Of a stretch of DNA of 64,000 nucleotides, positions 54,301 through 64,000 are shown piece after piece (within the stretch, counting starts at the first letter, position 1; each line of letters opens with the position of its first letter). Location of the stretch: positions 2,873,247-2,937,246 of the forward strand of contig FN649736.1 in assembly GCA_000310025.1 (NCBI GenBank), read 5' to 3'. Below the pieces are notes generated by a model, which did not search any database, had not been told where the DNA came from, and saw only the letters and a program-made list of their open reading frames with translations. The DNA comes from Ectocarpus siliculosus. Lineage: Eukaryota; Sar; Phaeophyceae; Ectocarpales; Ectocarpaceae. The position numbers and the translations under genes are program-made.

Positions 54301-57300
54301 ACTTTGTTTGATGTCGCAACGTTCGGGAAAAGGGGACGGAAATGAAGAATAAAGTTGCCTTGCAACAACAGCGCCGATCCACATAACAATATATCGTTTC
54401 TGACCTCACACCGCCTTCGATGAAACGACTTCCCGGCCCACGCAATAATGACGGCTTTGCACACGCGTCTCTAGGTAAACATCACGGAGCCAAAATACAA
54501 CCAGAACGACGCCCCTCCCCTCCCAACATACCTACCCTAGGGATGTTTTGGAAGAAGCCCCTGAACTCCCGCGCCACCCTTTCTGCTGCAGAAGCCTCCG
54601 CCGCCTCTAGCTCTAAGGCCGCATCTCGCTCCGCCGCCAGCGCCGCAAGAAGCGACGTCTGCCCCGACCCTGACCCTGACCCTGACCCACCCCCGGCGGT
54701 TTCGATGCTACCTGGGGGGGACCCCAACGACCTGGGCAAAACAGCGGTGGCAGCCAGGTCCCCGTGTTTGGGTGCACAATGCGTCATCTCTCGTCCGCTC
54801 TGTTCTTCTTGGGGCCAGTCCATAGAAAAATACGTATTATCCCGGATTCCTACGTGCGTCGACCCAGTTCGCTTCATGTTGTTAGACATGGACGTCGTCA
54901 GGGTTTGATCGTCTCGAAACCTGTGGATAGTTGTGCTGTGTCGGGGTTCTTTTGCGTCGACAGTCCACATTTATAGATCATAGATGTGGCCAACATCCCG
55001 TCCCCTCCCCCCCTCAATGGTCTAACGACTACGGCATGCACGACTATGAGTACACCCCCCCTCCCCCCCCCTCTCTCTCTCTTTCTCACACACACAGACA
55101 CAAACACATTTTGACTCCCTCATTCCCCGTGTTTCTCTCTCTCTCACCCTCGGCCATCACCGGGAGACTTCGCGGCTGTACGACGAACGCTTCCCCCTGG
55201 GGTGGCAGCAGCAGATGTTGACCGAGCACTGCGTGGTGTAGCGGACGATGCCTCTCGACCTCGTCCCTGGGCTTCCTCAAGAGGAGACGGCGGAGGGGCG
55301 ACCGCAAGAAAGGGCATATCCAGCCAGGCCACGGCGTGCATCTCTTTCACCTGCTCAGATCGTTTGGTGTGGCCCGAGAGTGCCCGAGCAATGTAGACGA
55401 CATGTCAACAACGTATTCCTGATTTCCCTATCAGCTCTTGTCTTGCTGTCTCGTGTGTGGGCCCAGGCTACGACGGTGAGCGCCCCCATCTTCCGCCGTA
55501 TCCGCCGGTTGGTGGCGAGGTTGGCTCGGCGGCTAAACTATAACCGCTGTACGAATGAAGGGCGCCTTGTTGGACTGCAATCGCTCGCTCGTCCACTCCC
55601 GTCCTCACCTCACCAAGAACGGGAAAAAAAACTTCACACTAGCGCTGCTGCTTGGTTGGTCGTCGCCGTGGATTATCTAGACTTCAACCGTTCGGATCCG
55701 TCCTCGTACCGATCAATTCATGCTACCATCGCATGACACCACGCGCGAGCAACTCAGGTGCGGCCTTAGGTGCGGCGAAATTTGCTGGGGGCGAGCGCAC
55801 ATAGTTGCGCCGAGGAATCATTTACCTCAAGCTTCAGATTCACGCCTGGAATGGCCTCAACGTTGCTACACAAGTTTTAAAGGATCGGGATTGGACGAAC
55901 CTGGGGGGCCTCTCTGGCGGCCTTGCGCCCTTCTTCTGCTTCAGCCGCCTCTCGTTCCTTTTTGGAAACCCCTTCTGCCTGGAAATGGTCCAAAAAAGGA
56001 GTCAACTCAAGCGATCGGGGAGGTTCATTTCGGTTATTTGTACTATGCGGTTGCCTCACAACCAACTAGACATCGGCCATTCAACCTGCTACCCATGACA
56101 TCTACAGTAGGTGCCGGAGGATGGAAACAAAACCACTATCATGGGCTCTACACCTGTGGCCCCGCGGGAGTCTGGACGTACTCGCTCACCTTGGCCCTTT
56201 CCTCTCGCTTCTTTCTGGCCATCCCTTGCTCCTGCCAGAAAACTAACTGCAACTTTTTCTGAAGCGCGGGGGGGGCGGAGGGAATGGCATGCAGACGGAG
56301 TCTTCAGGCGAGGCTGGCGGGTAGGGGTGAATTAGTACAAGTCCAGGCGCAACACGGGATGTTTTCACCATGTGCCTTGTGAGCAACCACGCATTGGGAA
56401 GTGCCATGGTAAAGCTCCTTGGCATTTCCCTCTTTGGCATATGCGGATGTATATTCATCTTCAAATTATGCTGCAGAATAAGGCTCGGGCCTCACACTCG
56501 TGCACACGCCAATGCACGTCGAGACCGAAGAGGCACGATACCAGCTTCTTCGTCTGGGCGGCCCTTGTTTCTCCTTGAGGAAGTTCCATAGGTGTGCTAT
56601 TTGTACCCTCGATGAGAACATGCCGTCGTAAGAGTCTGTTTGTCCACCCACCATCGACCCGTGTGATTGTTGTTTTCACAAGTACTAGCACCTCTCCGAA
56701 GCTGGTACTTGTCCACCCACCACCCACCTGTTCATCTTCGTACGCTTGTAGCAGCTCTCTCGCGGGGGGGTCAAATCTAGTTGACGCAGCTGCCCCGCCA
56801 CCTTCACCCCCAGGACGCGGGGAACGGCCTGGGGAACGTGGAGTCAACCCAGCACCTCTCTCCGCGTCCGCCCTTACGATATCCAGCCTTATCTTCGATC
56901 CCCACGCCGCCGCCGCCGCCGCCGCCGCATTAGTAGTACCAGTAGGGCCACCGCCACCGCTGCCACTCCCTCCACCAGAAGAATGATATGCTGAATTTGT
57001 CTGGCCGTTTGTCGAAAATGGAGAAGAGGACTTGTTAGCATGACTGCCACCACGTCCCCTTCCGTCGTTGTTGGACGATGAGGCCTTCCTCCCCGCGCCC
57101 TTGCTACCACTGCCTCCTGCCCCGCCCGGTCCATCGCCGTCGCCGCTACCACTACCGTTGGAAGGGTCTACAGAATCGGATGCTGTCAACCCGTCATGCT
57201 GAGTCGGACGCGGGATCGTTATCGAGCAGGCGAACCGAGAGAAGCGCGGCTCTGGCGAGAGCTTCGCCCCGTTAGCATGGCGTTTCCCTCTCCCGCTTTG

Positions 57301-60300
57301 TAGATGCCCACCCATCTTCCCACCGATGACGGCCCCCAGAGCTTCAAAGCTGCTTTCCGTGCTCGAGGCCAAGCTTCCACTCTCGTTGTCGCCCGCACTC
57401 ATGTCGGCCGTTCGGGCGTTCTTCTGAAGGGTGTTTCGAGCGAGGATGCTCCTCTTCAGGCGCGCTAGCTCTAGGATGACACCTTCGTTCCACACCTGTA
57501 TCATAGTATGACATGGTTGGTGCCAGGGTGGTGGAAAGGGTGGAAAGCCCGTGGAAAATTGTCTAGCGTGGGCGGGCCTCAGTTTTTGTCTTTCGCAGAC
57601 AAGTCGGGGCTGGTGTCCTTAGATGCCGCCTACGTTGGGGGCGCAAGCCCCTAAGCGTTCTGAAGTGTTCAAGTTCAGCCGCTCGTACATCATCGTCAAA
57701 GTCATGAAATAATGGAAGACTGAACTAAGGCAAACCAACGCCGATGAAGCACGGGGCCCATTCGCAATGCACACCAACAGTACGCCACATCGTAGCAGAG
57801 AAACCTCGTAGGAATTCTTCGAGAGTCGGTGAACAGAGCCCAAAGTAGGGCATGCAGGAGCAAGGGAACATGGCAAACCAGAGCGCCGAGGCAAAAGGTA
57901 GCCATGAAAACAAACTTGGAGGACGTTTTTGTGTCGCTTTGCGTCTTTTTTGGTAACCTTGTGCCAGTGTTTTAAGCGCTCCTTCCACGGAGGCGGGGGG
58001 TTGTGACGCCTGGCTTCCGCTTCCAGCCGCCTCTTTTCCCTCAGACGGCACCAACGAATGAATCCCAGGAGGGTCACCCTGCCCAGCTGGTCCTTCTCGA
58101 GGTCCCCCCCGTCAGCCAAGGCCTCCTCCGCCTCCCTGAGAGAAGACCACGAGAGCATTGCAGGCAACTATGGGAGTAAGTGTAGACGGGGCCATGTGTC
58201 TTGAGCTCGCGAAATCTGGTCTCATGCGCCTGCTTGGAAACAAGAAAGGAGAGAAACTCCGTCCGATCGCGTGGGGGGTTTCAGGCCAATGGAAAATGTC
58301 GATCATACCGTTCCCGAAAGTCGATGGGTATGCTACCGATACGTGTCAAACAAGTGGTCTGTTCTCGCTATTGTGGTTGTTTCGACACCAAGCTCCTGTG
58401 AGGGTAAAGGTCCCCCAGTCTCTAGACTCGGAAACGGGGGTAAAGGAGCAAACGAGTAGAAACCAATGCTCTTTCAGCCACCCAGCCATTCCAATACTCG
58501 CAAGCACACCGAAAATCAATGGCATGAAGCATGTACATGGAGTGGACATTTTACCGACCGAAAAAGGGTGATGGCGTGTTTTTTTACGGTACAGAGGTTT
58601 GCTAAAATTGTTCGGCAGTTTCGGGCGGATGTTCTCTTGGACTTTCAACGACGGGGCTCACGTTAAATTGCAGAGCTATTCCCGGAGGCATTCTCGACAG
58701 TCCACACATGGAAGAAACCATCAAGCAAGGGTTGAAGGACGACGCAAGTGGGGACAAGTTCGAGGTCATGAAGCACCCGTGCTGTTACGTGCCTGTCCGT
58801 AACAAACCCCCCGGCGCCTTCCACCAGGTCTTCCAGAGTATCTACATCCAGGCGGGCCGCGAACGGCGCAGTCCACTGCGTGTCCTTCTCCACCTCCCCT
58901 TCCCCCGGCGAATGCGGGCAAAAGTGTACACCAGGGTAAACACAAGGCTTAGAGCTTTGAGCCCGAGGGACAGCTTGGTTTTGGAGTTGATAAGTGATTG
59001 GGCTAGGTTGCGCTTACAGTTCGCGCTATGTTGGGTCAGTTTCGAGTCCAGCGGAATGGGAGGGTTGGAAAAACAGCACTTTGATCATTTATTAGTGCTA
59101 TCTTCGTTTTTAAGTCTGCCTAAGCTCTAAACACTTCACCTGAAGAAAATGCCACTATTATTCCTCCGTGGTGGCAATCAAAGCTGGTGTATGCCTTCAA
59201 AGGCGGCGAGTTACACCGGAACGAGTTCTACCGAGCCAACGGAGCATCTCCGCATACCTTCATTGCCGTTGGCCGCGGCATGCTCCGCCTTGAGCAGGTC
59301 CCAGTCCCGAACGCTTCGCATCTCCCCTCCGCTAAGTGATGCCCGCCCTTCTCCACCCCTGGCGAGCGCAGCAAGTCGCATGCCTCCTTCCGCACCCCCT
59401 CCTGTTCCCTTGGACTGGCGTTGATTCGCCTTTTCCATTTGAAAACGAATGATGAGAGCATCACTCCGCGGCTTGGGTTGACATGGTTTCCGCGAACGGA
59501 TATTTTGGGTTACTAATCGGTGATGCTTGCGTTATTGCGTTTTGGGGCGGGCGGTGGGAAAGGCAGCTTCTTCGATTTTTGTACTGCACCATGCCTGCGT
59601 TGTTTGCTTTCCTGCATTCTCGGCGTACCTAGCAAACAGATTATGCCTTCGGCTGATCAGATTGCCGGCCACCCAAACGCCAAGCGCCGTCATCACCAAC
59701 AACCAACCGCAACCAATCGCAGCGACAACACCGATCAGAAGTACAACCGTCCGCGCGACAGCAGGCGCACCCTTTTGGAGATGCCCAGCTTGTACGCCCT
59801 CGCAAAGCTCGTGCTATCCGCTGCTCCCGACGTCTTCCACTCTCCTCGCCCGAGGTTAAGCGCGGCTTCGCGGGCGCGTTCGTTGATTCCCCTCTCTCGC
59901 TCCGCCCGCCGGGCGGCCCTCCTTTTGTTCTGCTCCTCAAGCGCCCGCGTATCCTTAGCGGCAGCCATTAATCCCGCAGCTATCGTGCGACATGGAGAAA
60001 GAGACCACAGGAACGAAACAAAGCACAATCAACCTTGTGTTGCTTGAAGACGGTTCCCCAATGGAGCCGTTGAAGGCGGGGGTGTCTTCAGTCTGAACTC
60101 AGGCGGGCAGATCTGCTGCGGGTGGCCATTGTGTGTCTCGTGGCGTACGTGCGAACCAGCACGAGCGCAAGAATAAAAAAGAAATGACCGTTGTGACTTG
60201 TTGTTCTCGTCGTCATCGTTGTTACTGGTGCTGTTTCTGTGACTACATAAGGCGCCCGTTTGGGCCACGTGCAATTCTTACGTCAGTCGATGTTAGAACA

Positions 60301-63300
60301 ACGGACAAATGAGTGTGTGGTCAAGACAAAGACGTTTGATTCGTGGGGCCTCACATTGCGCCCCGCTCGCGGCCCCTATCCCCTTCTTCGCGGCTGCGCG
60401 CACGAGCCTTCCAACCTCCGCCAAAACTTGCATCTGGACCTCCGGTAGCGAGGCGAATCCATCCGACCAACCCAAGGCGGTCGCAGCATGCAGGGATCGA
60501 CTGCTCCCTACTCTTTCGACTCCCGCGTTGGTCCGCGGGGTTGCAAGAGGGCTTGGGGATCCAAGAGGCTTCACCCACGATATTCGGCGACCACCACCAC
60601 CACTACTGTTACTAAGACCATCACGCTGCTGTGACGCAGCAGGTATCGTTGATGTTGGATCTGCTTTGTCGTGATTTTCTTGGCTGCTGTTCGCCATGGT
60701 GAAGGGAGAATCATCGTTCAAGCCGCCTGGACCTCCTGTTGTTCGGGGAGTTCCGCAACACGTCATCGCGCGGTGAGGAATAGTTGGTCTCGCCGAAACT
60801 TCAAGAATTTTCCCTGGGTGGGGAAATCCTTCCACTGTAGAATCTAACAACACCTCACTTCCTTTGGACACAAACAACGTCACACAATGAGCGAATACAA
60901 ACGCTCGTAAAACTCCTGAAACACGCCACAATGTTCTTGACGTGCAGATGCCGCGAAGTGGTGAACATTACCCTACTGGTATGGTTCAATCTGCTTCGCG
61001 TGGTTGCTTGTGTCTGGTGTCAAAAATGGAGAATGAGAAAGCGCGGCAGGGCGATTCTTGTTTGTCCCTCGGGAGTTATTTTCTAACTCGTGCCCGTTTG
61101 TTGCCACAACTCGCATGAGTGCCATCTACTTTGATTTGACTTTGCAGAGATGAAGCTTGAAACCACTTGGCCCTGACCGTCACCAGTGTTTTCAGACAGA
61201 GCAATGAGTTGGGCCCCACACAAAGCATGGGAGACAGACAAGCTTCCTCTCAAGTTTATTAATCTCCAAAAGACAATGCTATCTCAGCCCGCCCTCTTTT
61301 GCATCAACTTCGTCTTCCACAACACTTCACGTCGCCAACGTCAAGCGAAGTGGGAATCATGTGCTGATTTTGCCACCTCTCGATATCTTGCACGCCAATT
61401 GCAGCAATGACGTAAATAGCAGTTCACAACATGTTTTCTGCATCTCGGTGTACGAGAGCGCATAATTTGTCAGCACATCAAACGTTGCTGAGCGATTCGA
61501 AGAGTACGCCTTGAACACAAGCCACCTTACCTGCTGAGTTCCCGTCACCGCCTGGCGCCCGTTTTTCGAGCAGTGCGCGGATGGCGGCGGGCTCCAGAAT
61601 CCTCCCGACCCCCCACTTCTCTGCAAGCGTACGCACCCTCGCTCGGGTAACCACCAGCCTACGTGCATCACCGCCTCTCTCTGTGGCGTACGCCCTGACT
61701 TCACTTGCGGCATACTTCACGAACGCCACCCCGGGGCAGGACAGAAACGACCGTAAGGGTTGTGGCGCTAGATGGGAAAGGGACAACTAGGGACAAATAC
61801 AGCGAGACCCTCTCCGTCTGGGGCGTCCACCGTAAGCGGGTTCTGACGAATCTCAGACAGGGACGAAGGAGGGGAACACTCGCGTTGCTACCGATGGGAT
61901 GCAGGGATAGGGCATGTACTGCGGTTTGTCGCAATAGCGCGAGAAATGGCTCAAGAACGTTAACGGCAGGGCAAGTCGCAAAACAATCATACCTCCGCCC
62001 GCCTGTCGTAGTCGTCAAGAGCACTGTCCACCTCAGAAAGTTCGCGAAGGAGCTCGTGCTCGTGACGGTAGAGCTGCACAGTAGATTTCGGGCAGATTGA
62101 AACAAGACGAGGCAGGAGGCTTCGAGTGCTGGAATGAGACACCGACTGAAACGCATATCCCCGTCGTCGCAAGAGCGAATGTTTCAAACATCATGGCTTA
62201 GCAAATAGAAGTTGAGGGAAAACACTTATCGAAGTAGGTCGGATTTTACTTTGCGTTGAACCAATTGACGGTAAGCAACACTCGTCCAGGTACTAGTATT
62301 TCAAAGCCCAAGCGACTTGGCCCCTAGTTAAGTGTTAGCTATATTCCTGGGTACAGGATTCAAGCTGACAAGAAACCATCCGATTATCTCTCCATAACAA
62401 ATCACACAAGGAGAAATGGGAATCTGCGATTGGGTGAGCTACGAGCACTATTGTATCCGGAAAAAAAAAACAAAGAGGATCCTTTCGTGTTGCTTGCCCA
62501 CCAGAACGAGGTCCGCGGAGCCCGTGGCCCCCACGCCCTTCAAGAAGTTCCGGCATCGCGAGTTTGCGCAGCAGAAACTTGATACCGCTGCTGCCGAAAT
62601 GCTCGCGCTAACCAGGACAGCACCGGTGCTCTTTGAGGTCGGACCAGTACCACCGCTGCCGACGGAGCCGGTGGGGGCGGTCTTGGCGACGCAAGTGGCC
62701 GTCGACGTTGCAGAGGCGGTTTCCTCGCCCGCGGTCTTCTGCCCCCCGTCAGCTGCCGTGCGAGTGGCCAACGCTTCTGCCACGGCCGCCTGGTCGGAGG
62801 TTTTTGGCCGGGTGACGAGCGCGTGGGGGTGTGTGGGGTGCGAGTGGATCCTCCTCTGATGGGAAGAGCGTGTCAGGGAATGTCGATTCATGGTAATCTT
62901 TGGGCAGGGGATGTTTTCCGAGACTCCCTGAGCAATGGTACAATCTGCAGCACGGTTGCCTGTATGGCCAGGTGATAGGGGACATGTGTCGCGTATTTTT
63001 CTGTTTCAGGTGGGAAAATCGATGCGGGCAAAATATATCCCTGAGGTCAATGACCCGAGATCCTGTTCTGTGCGACTGACTCGGGCCTTCGCTGTTGAGG
63101 GACAACACCAAAATGTACAATTTTGTAGCGCGTTCTGCGTGTTTCAAGCTCTCTTCCGACTCCTGAGCGGTTGGTGACTCCCCGAAGGTAAAAACCTTCG
63201 GTGAAGGCTATAATTCAAATATGTATGATAGCTCGACATTTCTCCCTTGCAGAGTAAAACCAAAAGGGTACCAATGGCTTGCGGTTAGAGGACGTGGAAT

Positions 63301-63735
63301 TTCCGTCTGCTTTCGTGGCAAGTTGAAGCCTTGGGGTTACCACCCCACTCAGCTCAATACACAAAAAAATGTTCAGTTGGGAGAGGGCCTCGCAAAACGA
63401 ATTACCTGCTGAAAGCATAGACGGGATTGTGTGGTTGTGTGTTTCTTCAAACGAGAGGGATTCACGCACATGTAGAGCGTTATCTCCAAACGTCAAGGTA
63501 TTCAAAAGGAAAATGAACGCGAAACCCCATGCCTCCCTGCAGTCTAGACAACGTACGAGCGCAAGGACGCTGCAGCGCCTTCAAGGGTATGATCGGCACC
63601 TGATGGAGGAATGCTTCTTGGGCTAGGGAATGAATTTTGCCATCTGGCGGGGGCTCCACTCTGTGCAGTCGACAAAACCCCGTGGCGCACGCACTCATGG
63701 CCATCCGGAGCTCGGTCTCGTTGACCATCCCATCT
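37663..63735 (-). CDS. Very large EF-hand and coiled-coil protein (at least 33 exons; 5' end unresolved)
   Basis: I do not recognise the family. In transcription order, exons are 63735-63600, an uncertain one near 62.5 kb, 62073-61993, 61714-61531, 60735-60355, 59979-59771, 59429-59258, 58898-58793, 58135-57916, 57495-56728, 56258-56190, 55978-55901, 55350-55148, 54731-54532, 53323-53166, 52189-52122, 51442-51380, 50944-50704, 49781-49668, 49069-48965, 48418-48198, 47736-47649, 47179-46415, 45855-45706, 45565-45494, 43985-43887, 43521-43412, 42941-42749, 42521-42037, 41636-41397, 40698-40573, 39626-39435, 38907-38735 and 37856-37663. From 62073 down, lengths sum to 6,528 nt: 2,175 aa plus stop, each junction in phase. 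Features are a canonical EF-hand across the 50704/49781 junction, weaker EF-hand-like segments, Arg/Glu-rich coiled coils, low-complexity Gly/Ser/Thr inserts and an Ala/Arg/Lys-rich tail. No signal peptide or membrane segment was seen. A calcium-responsive scaffold is inference. The donors after 58793 and 57916 and the acceptor at 59429 (or 59414) are ambiguous; ATG at 60697 (CACCATGG) is an alternative start. Confidence 0.72.
38482..38607 (+). repeat. (CT)n microsatellite in the last intron of the EF-hand gene
   Basis: About 125 bases of almost pure CT dinucleotides, with a short TGTGTG interruption at 38515-38528, lie between exons 38907-38735 and 37856-37663. On the minus strand this is a GA run, which gives spurious Arg/Glu ORFs. 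Confidence 0.9.
39435..39626 (-). CDS. Coiled-coil exon of the EF-hand gene ending at a GC donor
   Basis: The exon opens after CTATTAG, reads HKAQQERRQVLLERRKKYQR and continues as a Glu/Arg/Ala heptad region to DERESR. The only donor giving the phase needed by the next exon (38907) is CGAAG|GCAAGA, a GC donor close to the AG|GCAAGT consensus. GT donors nearby give the wrong phase or a stop at the junction. Confidence 0.65.
40190..40280 (+). other. tRNA-like B-box and A-box motifs in reversed order (weak)
   Basis: GGGGTTCGAATCCC at about 40192-40205 resembles a tRNA T-loop/B box, and TGGCCTAGTGGATAGCGC at about 40257-40274 resembles an A box, but the B box precedes the A box. The stems around the T-loop do not pair beyond three bases, so I do not call a tRNA gene. 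A tRNA-derived SINE fragment or a chance match are alternatives. Confidence 0.2.
43887..43985 (-). CDS. Coiled-coil exon of the EF-hand gene ending at a GC donor
   Basis: This 33-codon exon starts PMAGRLEEGAREARAE and ends IDRAKDRQ at CCAG|GCGAGT. The next exon (43521, RREEEERERKHLEK) begins in phase 0, as required. There is no GT donor in the right phase before the frame stops. Confidence 0.65.
49668..50944 (-). CDS. Two exons encoding the canonical EF-hand of the large minus-strand gene
   Basis: The exon 50944-50704 ends in MLFRAADK and the exon 49781-49668 starts in DLDGGLSYSEMVGML. Joined in phase 0 they give the loop DKDLDGGLSYSE, with Asp at positions 1, 3 and 5, Gly at 6, Leu at 8 and Glu at 12, flanked by suitable helices. 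This fits a calcium-binding site without substitutions. The next exon (49069-48965) carries a weaker EF-like segment, KTDRQGYVTEDG, which lacks the acidic first and last ligands. Confidence 0.85.
62502..62816 (-). CDS. Ambiguous coding segment (either strand) between EF-hand gene exons
   Basis: The minus strand is open with Ala/Thr/Ser-rich sequence ending GSADLVL before a GTGGGC donor in phase 0, which would join the 62073 exon. The plus strand of the same bases is also open with strong GC third-position bias: it follows a CCACCAG acceptor at 62504, starts near TPFKKFRHREFAQQKLD and ends before GTGACG. I favour a minus-strand exon because both flanking exons are minus, but cannot decide from sequence alone. 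Confidence 0.25.
63600..63735 (-). CDS. EF-hand exon nearest the right edge of the window
   Basis: This exon has one leading base plus 45 codons, preceded by a CGGCAG acceptor and ending CATCAG before a GTGCCG donor (phase 0). It begins DGMVNETELRMAM, which is the second half of an EF-hand loop (Asp-Gly, hydrophobic at position 8, Glu at 12); the first half must lie in an exon further upstream, probably past the window edge. A second, weaker EF-like loop follows at PPPDGKIHSLAQEAF. It is placed with the large EF-hand gene by strand and content. The phase link to the next certain exon (62073) depends on an unresolved exon. Confidence 0.55.
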
Positions 63736-64000
63736 CTGCCGTGTCACGTTTGGTCGGATGAAGCGCGAAAACTCATGTTTTTTTTGCGATGAAACGCGAA
63801 CATTGCGGAGCGGATCAAATCATCTGATGAAAAAGCAACCTCCCGCCACAACTGATGCTGTATCGTGTCCAGTGTTCGTGGCGTCCCAAGGGTGCACGAA
63901 GAATGTCATCCCGCACACCTAGGTACCCCCCCCGGGAGGGCCGACAAAAGGTTTTCGACTTTTTGCTTCTCATGGGGCTAGAGCCCACTGCACGCAAGTA

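Overview
This window is nuclear DNA of an intron-rich eukaryote. Every convincing coding segment is bounded by splice sites (mostly GT-AG, donors such as GTGAGT, GTAAGC, GTATGT). Exons have GC-rich third positions, introns run from 0.3 to 3 kb with T-rich acceptor tracts, and CAG/GCC/GGC codon runs make poly-Ser, poly-Gln, poly-Ala and poly-Gly in the proteins. This style, with a plant-like arginine-biosynthesis gene and a purple acid phosphatase, best fits a stramenopile such as a brown alga (Ectocarpus-like). The organism call is an inference. Because genes are split into short exons, single ORFs are misleading, so I built gene models by joining exons in phase. The models have no transcript support.

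Layout. (1) 250-5278, plus: argC, N-acetyl-gamma-glutamyl-phosphate reductase, 7 exons, 406 aa, complete. (2) 6174 to about 8429, minus: two phase-compatible exons of a small unknown gene, 5' end unresolved. (3) 10190-19809, plus: a large unknown coiled-coil protein with Ala/Gly/Gln/Ser-rich expansions and a probable N-terminal PDZ-like domain; one or two small exons near its start are unresolved. (4) 22385-33743, plus: a purple acid phosphatase with a single N-terminal membrane anchor, 12 exons, 843 aa. Its 3.2 kb first intron holds a 1,233 bp TIR element with a TAA target duplication (PIF/Harbinger-like), next to a CCCATGGG-rich duplication and a telomere-like tract. (5) 37663 to beyond 63735, minus: a very large EF-hand/coiled-coil gene. 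Thirty-two consecutive exons (62073 down to 37663) join in frame to 2,175 codons plus stop, and more exons lie upstream towards or past the right edge. Two of its introns appear to use GC-AG splice sites.

Intergenic stretches (5279-6173, about 9749-10189, 19810-22384, 33744-37662) hold no gene I can support. One dispersed repeat family occurs at the left edge (about 5-165) and, inverted, at about 34610-34766. Many introns contain two- or three-copy tandem duplications of 75-220 bp. No rRNA, CRISPR array or convincing tRNA was seen. The five genes show no functional link; this looks like ordinary eukaryotic gene neighbourhood. Genes 4 and 5 converge, and genes 2 and 3 diverge.
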